Below the pieces are notes generated by a model. That model made no database searches, had not been told where the DNA came from, and saw nothing but the letters and a program-made list of their open reading frames with translations. This document shows, in pieces, positions 31,670-43,000 of a stretch of DNA of 64,000 bases (within the stretch, counting starts at the first letter, position 1; every line of letters starts with the position of its first letter). The position numbers and the translations under genes were made by a program. The stretch comes from Pelagophyceae sp. CCMP2097 (Eukaryota; Sar; Pelagophyceae): positions 226,168 through 290,167 of the forward strand of contig MU657185.1 in NCBI GenBank assembly GCA_026770575.1, given 5' to 3'.

Positions 31670-32812
31670 ATGGCCGGCGGGCTGCCGGCGGTGGCGTCGG
31701 TCCCGGACGCGCCGCGGTCCGTCCGCTCGGCGGCGCCTCGGCGGCGGGTCCAGAGCATCGAGTTTTTCGAAGGCGATGCTCCGAAGAAGCTACTCTGGAC
31801 GCCGAAGCACCTCCGGAGCGTCTCGCCGATCTGGTCGCCGCGCGCCGACGACGGCCAGGGCTGGGACAGGCGCCTCGAGGCCGCCGAGCGGCAGCGGCCC
31901 ACGCCGCGCGCCGCCTCGGGGGCGCGCTCGCCCTTTGCGCACAACATGCCGCTCTTCGAGCTGACGCCGCAGGGCGCCACGATGCGGCTGTGGCAGCCGC
32001 TGGACGGCCCGCAGCGGCCGCCGCTCGAGCGCCAGACCGGCTTCATTGAGCCCGAGGCGGCCGCCCCCGCCTCGGGCGGCGGTGCGCCCGTCTCGGGCGG
32101 CGCCGCGCCCGCCTCGGGCGGCGGCGGCGCCCGCGGCCGCCCCGCCGTCCGCGCCGTCGACGGCCGGCGGCGCTCCGTCGACGCGCACGGCGCGCACGAC
32201 GCGCGCGACGCGCAGCAGAAGCGCTACCTCGCCAAGAGCCTGGGGCTCTTGCGGAGCCTTAACGTGTCCACCTCGTCGGTGCAGGCCGCGGCGCCGCAGC
32301 CCCGGGCCGAGAAAGAAGAGGCGCGGGCGGCGGCGCCCGCCGCCGCACGGCCGCTGAGGATGGCAAAGTCGTTTGGCGACCTCCCCCTGGGCCACCTCTT
32401 CGACGAGGACTCCGACGAGGACTCCGGCGAGGCCGACGACGGCGGCTTCCGCTCGCAGCGGACGTCGCCGAGCGGCGCCTCGCTCGAGGAGCTACCCGGC
32501 GCGCGCGGCGAGGCGGCGGCCGAGGAGCTAGCCGGCGCGCGCTGCGAGGCGGCGGCCGGGCCGGGGCGGTCGAGCTTTGACAGCGCGGCCGATTGGCGCC
32601 GGCGCAGCAGCGACCCCACGCGGCGCCTGCCCCAGTTCGTCGTCCACTTCGAGGTCGCCGCAAATGGCCGCGGCTTCGTGCCCGCGACGCCGCCGTCCCA
32701 TGGCGCGCACTTTGCGCGGCGGAGCACCGGCGTCGCAAGACCGCGCACCGTGGACGCCGCGGACCAGTCTCTTTCTCGGCTCGCCCTCAGGCGTGGACGA
32801 GGCGCCACGTAA
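31670..32812 (+). CDS. Hypothetical disordered Ser/Ala/Arg-rich protein
   Basis: A single open frame of 380 residues with strong G/C third-position bias starts at the first ATG after the spacer. I recognise no domain. The sequence is mostly low-complexity: a PASGGG-type repeat near residues 130-160, an acidic cluster EDSDEDSGEADDG near 250, and a duplicated EEL(P/A)GAR segment near 285. Short conserved-looking motifs are IEFFEGDAPKKLLWTPKHL near the N-terminus and LAKSLGLLRSLNVS near 190. It could be a regulatory or scaffolding protein. The coding call rests on length and composition alone. Confidence 0.55.
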   Translation: MAGGLPAVASVPDAPRSVRSAAPRRRVQSIEFFEGDAPKKLLWTPKHLRSVSPIWSPRADDGQGWDRRLEAAERQRPTPRAASGARSPFAHNMPLFELTPQGATMRLWQPLDGPQRPPLERQTGFIEPEAAAPASGGGAPVSGGAAPASGGGGARGRPAVRAVDGRRRSVDAHGAHDARDAQQKRYLAKSLGLLRSLNVSTSSVQAAAPQPRAEKEEARAAAPAAARPLRMAKSFGDLPLGHLFDEDSDEDSGEADDGGFRSQRTSPSGASLEELPGARGEAAAEELAGARCEAAAGPGRSSFDSAADWRRRSSDPTRRLPQFVVHFEVAANGRGFVPATPPSHGAHFARRSTGVARPRTVDAADQSLSRLALRRGRGAT

Positions 32813-33102
32813 ATGCCCGTCCGAGATCCGTGCAGCCGCACAGGTGCATGGGATCAGGTCCCGCGCGCGCCAGGCGTCGTGGGCCCGACCGATGCCGGCA
32901 CTCCTGAGACACCCCGTGGGAGTCGTGCGAGGCGGACCGGAGAGGTCTGGAGGACCGTCGAGGAGTCCGAATAGGGACCGTACGTCCTTACGGAGTCCCT
33001 ATAGACTCTATAGACATCGTATACGGCCCTCTGCCATTGCGCGCTGGAACGTAACGGATCTCAGATTTCCAACGGGCCGTATCTCCGATTCAGGGCGCGG
33101 CC

Positions 33103-33880
33103 ATGTTTGGGTCGCGTCTTCTGGGCCTCGGGCGCACGGCGGGCCTGGCGCTGCGGACGACGGTGGAGCGATGCTTAGTGCCGCCGCTCTCGCGCGGCAT
33201 GGCGTCGACCAAGCACAAGAAGATGATTAAATGGGCAAAGGGTTATAGAGGACGAGCAAACCGGTGCGTGGCGCCCGGGCGCCCGCGCCGGCGCGCACGA
33301 CGAAGCGGCGCCGCAGGTGTTTCCGGATCGCCATCCAGCGCGTGGAAAAGGCGTGGTACGTTGCCGCCTCGTTGTTGAAATCTCGGCGTCTGCTGTCCGA
33401 CGGCCACCGCGCAGGCAGTACTCGTACCGGGATCGCAAGGTCAAGAAGCGCGACTTCCGGCGGCTCTGGATCACGCGCATCAACGCGGCGACGCGCCAGT
33501 ACGGCCTGCCCTACGGGCGCTTTATCAGTGGTATGTTGAACAAGGACGTGAACATCGAGCTCAACAGAAAGGTCCTCTCCGACATGGCCGCGTCGGAGCC
33601 GCTCTCGTGCGCAGCCGGCGCCCCGGAGAAAGGCGATCGGGCCGCGCGAGGCTCAAGCCGAGACGTCGGGAGACGGGTCTCGCGCGGCGCGACGTCGACT
33701 GCGCCTCGTAGGTTCAAGGCCGTCGTCGACGTCGTGCTGCAAAACGACCCGTACCTCCTCGCGCGCGCGGAGCGCTTCGAGAAGGAGCGCTTGGAGAAGG
33801 AGGGCCTGCCTGCGCTCCTCAGCGAGTTCAACGAGCTGCGGATGGAATACTTCGAATCCCAAATCAAGTCGCAGCTCTGA
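33103..33880 (+). CDS. bL20: Organellar 50S ribosomal protein bL20
   Basis: Four exons, 33103-33263, 33317-33355, 33415-33606 and 33712-33880, join with all three introns (53, 59, 105 bp) in phase 2, giving 186 residues. After a basic leader of about 32 residues ([20 protein letters not shown]), typical of an import signal, the bL20 core is nearly textbook: [49 protein letters not shown] and [13 protein letters not shown]. bL20 binds 23S rRNA and is needed for large-subunit assembly. A C-terminal extension of about 60 residues ([20 protein letters not shown]) is typical of mitochondrial rather than plastid versions, so mitochondrial targeting is my preference. The 39-bp second exon is found only by assuming the family sequence. 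Confidence 0.92.
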
Positions 33881-34066
33881 CAGGCCGCGATGCATCTTAA
33901 GACAAAGTTGTTGTCACGACGGGCCGCGCGCGCCGACTCGCGAATGCAAAGACGAGCGTCCGTCCGGACGGCGGGGTCGGGTGCCAGTTTCATCTTTGTT
34001 TTAGCGATCACGTTTCGAATTGGTCGGCCAACGCCGACGGCCGGTCCGGCGCGATCGGCGAGGGCC

Positions 34067-37000
34067 ATGAGCGAGTCGTCGGTCGTCGCGGTGTCGGACC
34101 AGGAGGCCTGGGACGGCGAGTCGGAGACGTCCGGGGGCGGGGCGGGCGCGCGGCGCCCTGGGGCGCTGGACGAGGCGGAAAACGCGGCGCCGCCGCTGGA
34201 GCTGGGCGCGTGGCACCTCACCGTATCGGCGCGCCTCGGACAGCGGCGCGCGCGAGACGCGGCCGCGCCGTCGGCGGCGGTGCACCGGCCAGACGTCAAG
34301 TGGTGCGGAGGCCCTTTGGAGATGGAGGCGCATCGTGCAAGGAGGATGAGCCTCACTCCCTAATACAGGTGGCGAAGAGACGACGGCGCGGCGCACCCCG
34401 CGGGGTTTGACTTTGGTGCGTGCACTCGCCCAACCGCCGCGCCGCCCGACGGCCGGCGACAGGCTGGGGCGGCCGCGACGTCGCGGCGCTGTCCGCGGCG
34501 ACGCACGACGCGCTCCGGACCTGCGGCCCGCGCCTTGTCGTCCAAGGCCCTGGCGCGACGTACAGGCTCTCCCTCGCGGGGGGGCTCGCCGAGCGCATCC
34601 TGACGGGCGACGTCGACGCCGCGGCAAAGTCCTTCGGCTGCCCCGACGCGCTGGACCGCGCGCCGCTCCTCAAGATGGCGGCGTCGAGCGCGCTGGCCGG
34701 CGCCGTGAGCGAGCTCGTCCACGGCGCCGGCTCGCCGCGCGGCTGCGTCCGTCGCCTCCTCGACGTCGACGGCGGCGCGCCGCCGCTCCTGGCCGAAGTC
34801 ATCGTCGCCGCACTCGACCCCGCCGTCGCCATGGACGCGACGCTTCGCCTCGAGTCAGTCGTCCGCGCTGTGCACACGTCTCCTCTCCCATCGGCAACCC
34901 GTAGGTGGCTTCGGGCGGTCGTCGACGCCGGCTTTTTGACGCGCGACTTTGATGCGCCGCTCCGAGCCACGAGCCGGTCAGCCGATCATCTTTGTCCAGC
35001 CTGGGACGTCGTCGAAACTTCGTCTGTAGGCTCGACGATGAGATCGAGGAAGAGACGGAGATGCCCGGGGATGACCCTGGCCAGACCCCCGCCACCGACG
35101 TCAAGTGAGTCTCCTCGTCGGCAGACGAGTCCCTCCGTCGGCGGCGATTCCGCTGCGATCGACCGCGGCGTCGCGCAGGCCGGCGCTCCAGGCGTCGATG
35201 GCGTCGAGGGCTTCCATGGCATCGGAGACGCAGCGCCGCAAGATTCCCCTCTGGCGGCTCACCTGCGCCGCGCGCCACGCCGTCGGATTGCTCGTCAACG
35301 ACGCATCGGTGCGAACAAGAACGAAAAGGGCCGTTGAACGAAAAGCGGAGTGCACGACAGGGCCTTACAAGGACGTAGGCGGCGCTGCCCGAGTCCTTGC
35401 TGCCGCGGTGGTGGGTTTCGGGCGACTTTGCGTACTACTGGTGGGTCCTGCGCCTCCCGGGCGCGCTCTCGCCGCACCGCGGGCACCTGAGCAAGCGCGG
35501 CATGACAAGCCTCCTCAAGCGCGGGTGCGTCTCGTCGGTCCAAACGCCGTCGAGATGAAAGGGGACGGCCCGCGTTGCGACGTTCGTTGCAGGCACTACT
35601 ACCCGCGCGGTTACCTCGAGCCGCGGTCGGCCGTCGAGGCGGAGGAGGGTCAGGACGGCGTTTCGCTCGTGGCCTGGGGCGCCGACGCCCAATTCGTCGG
35701 CGACGGCGGCCTTTGGGCGTGCAACTTTGGAAACGTGGCCTCGGTCGTCGGCGGCCTCGGCGCCGCGTGCTTCGACGCGGGCGCGACGCCGTGGGCGCCG
35801 CCGTGCGGCCTCCGGCGCCTCGCCGCCGCCTGGGACGGCGCCGCGCCCTGGCGCCGCTTCGTCCTCGCATTTGGCGAATTGGCCGCCGCGGGGCTCGCAA
35901 ACGCGCCCTTGGAAGCAGGCAACGACCTCTCGTCGGTTTGTCGGTCCGTCTGCGGCGACGTCGTGGGTGGCGTCGGCGCGTGGCTCGGCCGCGCGGGCGC
36001 GGGGCAGGTCATGCTCAACGGCCTCGTTTCCGCGGCCGCCGCCGCCGAGACGACGTACGTCCTCTCCGAGGTCGTGTCGCGGGCGCTGCGCGCGGGCACG
36101 CCCGACGCGGCGCGCGATGCCGGCGCGATCCTCGTCGCCTCGCTGCGCGGGCCCCTGGCGTCGCTCTGGGCGAACCAGGCCCGGCGGCCGTCGTGCCGGT
36201 CGTCGTTCCCGCCGGCACTCGCGGTGGCGCTTTCGGCCGCGGGCGCGCGCGAGTTTGCGCGCGAGTACGTGGCCCTGCAGCGCTTCGACGAGTGGTCCGC
36301 GCGCCAGGTCGCCGGCTGGTGCGCCGCCTTGCTGGACCGCGACGCCCCCGGGCACGATCCCGCGGCGGCGCGAAAAGTCGAGGACGCGCTCGCAACTTTT
36401 TTCGAGGACCCCCAACAGAGGCTCGCCTTCCCCGACGCTCCGGGCGCTCCGGGCGCGCCAGGCCAGGCGGCGCTCGACGGCCTCTTGGAGAGCCTGCTGA
36501 CGCGTCAGCAGGTCCGCGCTCTGGCGGCGGAGCGCCGCGCTTTGGCGGAGCTGCGCTTGCGCGTCCCGCGCGGCCTCGAGGCGGCGCGGCGCACCTGCGG
36601 GCGCGCGCTGGCGGGCGGCCTCCTCGGCGCCGTCGCCCGCGCGGCCTGTGCGTTCTGCGACGACTTGGAGGACGAAGGCTCTTGGCGGTGGCTCGACGTG
36701 CAGGGCCGCGACGCCGAGGAGCTGCGCCACCTTCGGGAGCACGCCGATTCGGCGACCCTCGACGCGGCGCAGGCCACGGGCGGCCTCGAGCTTTCGAAGC
36801 GCGCCGCGGACCACTGGGCCGCCGCCTCTGAGCTCTGCGTTTCGGCGGCGGTGCTCGTCGACGACGCCGACGACATGCAGCAGCGCACGGTAGACGACCT
36901 CGAGCGCCTCCTCCGCCGCTGCGCCACCGCGGCGACCGTCGCCCAGAAGCGCGTCCGCGACGCCTTCGCCGAGCCGGCGCCCGACGACGACGACTCGTCG

Positions 37001-40000
37001 AGCGCGGCGGAGCGCCACGCGGCGGCCGACGCCGTGGAGCGGCGCCTCCTGGGCTGCACTGCTGTGCGGCGGCGGGTCGGGGCGGCGGAGGCGGGCGGCG
37101 GCTTTGCGCCGCGCGGCGTGGCTCTGAAGTCGATGCTGCCGTCGTGGGCAGTCTTGGACCTCGCGGCGCGCCTGGCCGCGCGCCTCGCGGCGCGGCGATG
37201 CGGCGCGCGCGTCGCAGCGGGGCCCTGCCTCGAGGCCTGCGCCGTCGTGGTGGGGCTATTCCTCCGCGGCCTCGAGGGCGCGGTGTGCGCGTGGCTCGAG
37301 GCGCACGCCGGAGACGCCGCCGACGTTGCCGCGGGCCGCCGCACGGGCGCCGAGGCGGCGGCGGCGAGCAATTCGCGGCCCTGCGCGGCGCCGGCGCGGC
37401 ACGCGCTGATCCTCACGGCGGCGGCGCGCGCAGCGCTGGGCCTCGACTCGCTGCGGTGGCAGACGAACCTGAACCTCTTTTCCCCAAATGCCTCCGAGGC
37501 CGTTTTCGCCGACGAGGGCGCCGCCGCGCGGCCGGGCGCCGCCGCGGCGACGGCGTACGTCTACCGCGGCGTCGTCGACGACGTCGGCCGCGCCTGCGCC
37601 GCGTCGTCCGCGTTTGCGACCGCGGTCCGGCGGCGGCTGCCGCTCCTCGCCGTCGTCCGATGGCGCAAGTCGAGCCTCGCCTGCGCGGCGTCGGCGCGGG
37701 CGCGGCGGCCCTGGACGCTCGTGGACGGCGAGCGCTGGACGACGGTGTCGCAGCCGTCGGACGACGACGACGACGCCGACGCCGAGGAGGTGTCCGACGC
37801 AATCGCGCTGGCCGTTGCCACGTCCTTCTCCGGCGACGAGGATGCTGGGGCAGCCGACGATGCTTTGGTCACGCCGCTCCTCGGGCTCGCGCAGGCGCCG
37901 TACCTCACCGGCTTTAGTTACGGCCGGCGACCGGCGGAGTGGTCGGCGACGGCGGCAGAAATGGCATTCGCCAAAGGTGGCGGCCTCGCTGCGCTCGCCG
38001 CCGTCGCGCGCAGGCGCTGCATGCTCGACGACGTCGCTCGCGTCGACTCGGCCCTCCTGCGCATCGCCGTCGCCGAAGAAGGGCGCGCCGGCGCAGGGGT
38101 GTCGCCGGCGCTCGCCGAGCTGCGGTCGCGCTGCGTGTGGTGCGCCTGGGCCTGCACGTCGCACGAGGCCGCGCGCGATTCTGCGCTCCGCGCGCTCTGG
38201 GGCGGCGGGCGCGACTACGACCGCCGCGCGCTGAGCAGGTGGCTGGGACACTCGCTCGCCGACGCGTGCCGCTCCGCCGCGGCCCGCATAGTCGCGCCCG
38301 GCGCCCAGGCCTCGCGCCGCGCCCTCACCTTCTCGGCGCCGATTCCGCTGGCCGACGCCGCCGCCGCCGCCGCCGTCGGCAGGCTCATGCACGCCGGCGC
38401 CACCGTCGACCACGGTGGGCCCGACGCGCTCCTCGCGAGCTGCGGGGCCGCCCGCGTCCGCCTCGCCATGCAGCTCGTTCGCGCCGGCTTCGACATCAAC
38501 CCGGCGTGCGTTTCGCACGCGCGCAGGGCGCGCGCCTTCGAACTCGCCGACTACGTGCGTCCTCCTCGATGCACCAGCTTTGGCGGAGAACCCCCTTCCA
38601 ACGTTGCAAGCCTCGAGAAGAGCTTTTGATCGAGCCCGCGCGACGTCGCTTCACTCCGCAGGTGAAATCGTGCCTCCCGGCGGAACAGCGGCGGGTGATC
38701 AAGCGCGACGCCGCGGCCAATGTCTGGCCCGGCCTCGACGTTGAAGACGAGGAAGAGCAAGAGGGCGACGACGACCGGAGCGAGAAGAGCTCGTCGTCGC
38801 CGCCGGAGGACAGCGGCGGCGGCGCGGCCGCGTGGGAGTGGCTGCCCGACACGCGTGCGGCCGTCCAGGCGCTCGTCGCCGCAAAGTGTCCGGTCAACCG
38901 GTGCCGCGGCGCGCTCCTGCACCACTGCATCCGCTACCGCCTCCTCGACGCCGCCGCGCTCCTCCTGAAGCACGGCGCCGACGCCAACGTCGCCGACGAA
39001 GCGGGGCTCCTGCCGCTCCACCTCGCCTGCGGCGTCGACGTGAGGCTTTGTTGAGCGCGAGAGCATTATTTTGCCCGATTCTTCGCTCGAGACGCTTCGT
39101 CGATGCCCACTTTTCGATGCCGGGCCCCGTAGGTGTCGCTGCGGCCGGTGCACGGCTTTGATCGGGGCGTGGATACGGAGTTTGACTCGGAGGACGACAT
39201 CGACGACGACGAGGCGCTCGCTGCGGGCGGCATCTTTGCCGCGGCGCGGCCAGCGTGGCCGCGGCAGGCGCACGCGGCGCCGTCGCACTGCACGCCGCGG
39301 TCGCTGAAGCGCGTCGTCGACGCGCGCGGCCGAAAGGCCTCGCGGCGGTACTGCGTGCGCTACGGCGCGCCCTCACTCGCCGCCGTCGAGCTGCTGCTGC
39401 GGCACGGCGCCGACGCAGACGCGCGCCTCGCCGGCGTCGGCACGAGCCTCAGCGCCGCTTTGATGGCCACCGCCGCCGCCAAGGCAGCAGCGGCGCCGTA
39501 CTTCCGCGGCGGCTGGTACGACGGCGGCGCCGCCGCCGCCTCCGCGCGGGACTGGTGCGGCTCCGCCGAGGCGCACGGCCTCATAGACGTCGTTTCCGCG
39601 GGGCGGCATCCGGGACTCGAGGATATGGCGGAGACTGCCTCGGACGGCGACCCGAGACATATAGATTACTTGGAAGCATTAGACGAGTGCCGCCGCCTCT
39701 CGCGGACGTCGCCGCCGACCCCGCTCGCCGCCGCGAAGCTCGCAGAGGCCGCCGCCCTCGCCGTCGTCGAAGCGCTCCTCGCGGCGGGGGCGGACCCGAC
39801 GAGGCAGCACGGCGACTTTTTACAAGTCGACGACTCCACGCCACTTGAGCACGCCGCGCTCTCGGGCCAGCGAGCCGCGCTCGATACCATGCTCGCCGCG
39901 CTACGGACCCGCGAAGCCGGCGCACCGCCGGCAGTCGAGGAAATCGCCGGGTCCGCCGTCGGCGACGCGCTCCTGGCGGCCTGCGGCGGCGCCAACCGCA

Positions 40001-43000
40001 CGGGCTCGCGCGCAGACGATGCCGCGCCGCCGCCGTCGCGGGCGGCGCGCGTCGCCGGCCGGGGCGCCGATTGCCTCGGGCTCCTCGTCGACCACTACCG
40101 CCTCGCCCAAAGCGACGCCGCTGCGGCCCAAGTCGACTTCCTGGACTTTACAACGACGCTCCGCCTCGCCGTGAGTCGCCGCGCCCCCGCGGTTGGCGCG
40201 CACGGGTGTCCATTGGCGAGCTGTAGGCGGCGCGGAACGGCGCGTTGAGCGAGCTGGCCGCGCTGATGAGTCTCGACGCTCCCCTCAAGCTGTCGGGCGG
40301 CGCGGTGCATTTGAGCGACGACGAGATCGCCGCCGTCGTGGCGCAGTGCGCCGGCGCGTGCCGCGACGACGACGTCGACCACCTCCGTGCAGGCACCGCT
40401 ATCCTCGGCCCGAAACGCCTGCCCTGGCTCCGGAGCCGCCGCGTCGCCCTCGGCCTGCTCTGCTGCGTCTCCCCAGAGGCGCCAGAGGCGCTCAAGGCCG
40501 TCGCGGACCTGCCGCCGCTCGCGCAAGACGCCGGTGGCCTCGGCTGGACGAGGCGACGACGCGACGCTGGGACTTCTCCCAAGCGACAGGGCCGCCAGGA
40601 CACGGACGCGCTCGAGCTCTTTGAAGCCTCGACGACCGGCGCGCCGCCCGCGAGCCCGCAGCGGCGCGCCACGAGCCCGCAGCGGCGCGCCGCGAGCCCG
40701 CAGCGGCGCGCCGCGAGCCCGCAGCGGCGCGCCGCGAGCCCGCAGCGGCGCGCCGCGCCCGCGGGCGCCCTCGTCGCGGAACCGCCGGCGCCGGCGACGC
40801 CTGACGAAGCGCGCGCCTTTGCTATGCGCCTCGCCGCGTTTGCGCTCGGCGGCGTCGTGGGCGCACCCGGGTGCGCGCGCCTTGCGCTGAAGCGGCTCGT
40901 CGACGGATGCTCGGACGCGGACCTCCACGCGGCGCTCACGTCGGGCGCGCACGTCGACGACGGTGCCTCAATCGCGCGGCGCTTGGTGCGCGCCGACGGG
41001 GAAACGGGCCTCGGCCTCCTGCGCGCCGACGCCGACGACTGGCTGCAGAACCGCTTCGGCGGAGGCCCGCCGGCCGCGAAGCCGGCGTCCGCGAAAAATT
41101 CGCCGCCGAGCCGGAGCCGCAAGGGCCGCCGCTGGCTCCTGGCGGCGCTCGACGCCGCCGCGCCCTGCGTGCGGGCGCGGGCAGAGGCGTTCGTCTTCGG
41201 CGCGTCGTCTCTGAGCGACGCCGGTGCGGCGGCGGCGCTGCGGGAGCTGCTCGCGGGCACCACCGCGGACACCGCCGCCGCGTGGGCCAACGCGGCGCTC
41301 CAGGGCACGAGGGCGTCGACTTGGGCTCCCGTCCGGGTGCCGGACGACGCGACGGCGGTCTTGGTCGCGGGCGCCGCGCGGACGGCGCAGCTCGTCCAGT
41401 GCAAGTTCGTCGGGGCAAACGGCGAACGCCCGGGCGGCTCGCTGCTGCGGTTGCTCGTCTTTGAAGCGGCTGCGGCCGGCGCGGCGGGGCACCGCCTCGA
41501 GGCCCTCCTCGACTTTTGCTTCGACCGCGGCGGCGCCGCGCTGGTGCGCGACGCGCTCGGCCTCGACGGCAGCCCGCGCGCGCTGCGGACGACGGCGGTG
41601 CACGTCGCAGCGCGGCGCGGCAACGGCGCCGGCCTCCGGTGCGTGCTCAAGTACGTCGCGCTCTGTCCGTCCGCCGGGGGCGACGCCGTCCTCGAATGCG
41701 CTTCTTGGGCGGACCGCGAGGGTCGGACGCCGCTCTTCCTCGCCATCCGCGCGGGCAGCGCGGCCTCCGTGGCGCTGCTCCTGGTGGCCGGCGCCGACGC
41801 CAACGCGCGCGACTTTGCCGTCTACCAGTCGGACGGCGACGCCGACGCGGCGCGGTCCGCGGCCGACGAGGTCACGGCGCCGCTGCAGCGGTCGCTCGGC
41901 GCGCGCGTTGCGACGGCGCCGCCGCTCCACGAGGCCTGCCGCTTCGCGTCCGGCGCTCCCAAGGCCTCGTCGAGGCAGAAGATCGTGCACGCGCTGCTGC
42001 TGGGCGGCGCCGACGCCGGTGCGCCGTTCTGCGACGACGACGCTGACGACTTTCAGAGCCGCGCGGACACGCAGACGGCCGAGCAGCGCTTCTTCGGGGG
42101 CGCCGATGACGGGGCGAATGTCTTGCTCTCGCTGACCGCACCGATCGAGGTCAGCTCGTGTCCGTCGGCTTCGGCGCCCGGGCCACCGCAGCCCATCGTG
42201 ACGCCCATCGTGACGCCTTTGCGGCCGTTGAAGCTCCGCGCGTTTGAGTTGCTGCGCGCCTTGAACGTTTCCACAGAGGAGGCCGACGACGGCATGGTCG
42301 CCGCCTTTCGCACCGCCGAGGTGACCTGCCGCGTCATCGACGTGTCGCGTCCGGCTTTTAAACTCGGCGCCGCGCTCGCGCTGGCGCCGGCCGACGAGCA
42401 GGCCGTCGACGACGCCTTTGCGCTCCTCGCGGCGGCGAAGAGCAAGGCCGCGTCGGACAAGGCGACGGTCCCGCGGGCGCGCCTCGTCGCGTTCCTCGCG
42501 TCGCCGCACGCGTTGGGCGTCGTCGGCGCGTCGCGGTTCGCGCTCGCCGGCGGCCTGGCGCCGGCGGTTGCACGACGCGCGGTGGACCTCTGCGCCAAAT
42601 CGTTTGCGGCGCGCGGGCCCGCGGGCGTTGTCGACCGCGACGACTTTCGAAACGTCGTCGGCTACCTCCTGGGAGAGACCGTCGCCGTGGACCAAAGCGC
42701 CAACTGTGACGTCACGCTCGCCCTCGAGACGCGCGAGCGCGACGCCGGCGGCCTCGCGCGGCCGCCCGAGGCGCGTGTCGTCGCGAAGACGCAAATCGTC
42801 GACGGCGTCGCGCGGTTCGGGCCAGACGACTGGATCAGGGTGCGCCGCAACTTTTCAGGCGAGGCGCGCCTCATCGCGACGACGTCCAAGGGCTCGGACA
42901 GAGTGGCGAGGACGCCGTGGTTCCGCATTTCGCCAAAGCCGTGCGCCATCCGCCTTGTGAGCCTGAGCGCGCCGCACGAGGCCGTCGCCGGCGTCGCGGA

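Noticed and set aside
35435..37018. A 527-codon minus-strand open frame
   Set aside because: Shadow of the giant ankyrin gene; no motif, and composition follows from the opposite strand.
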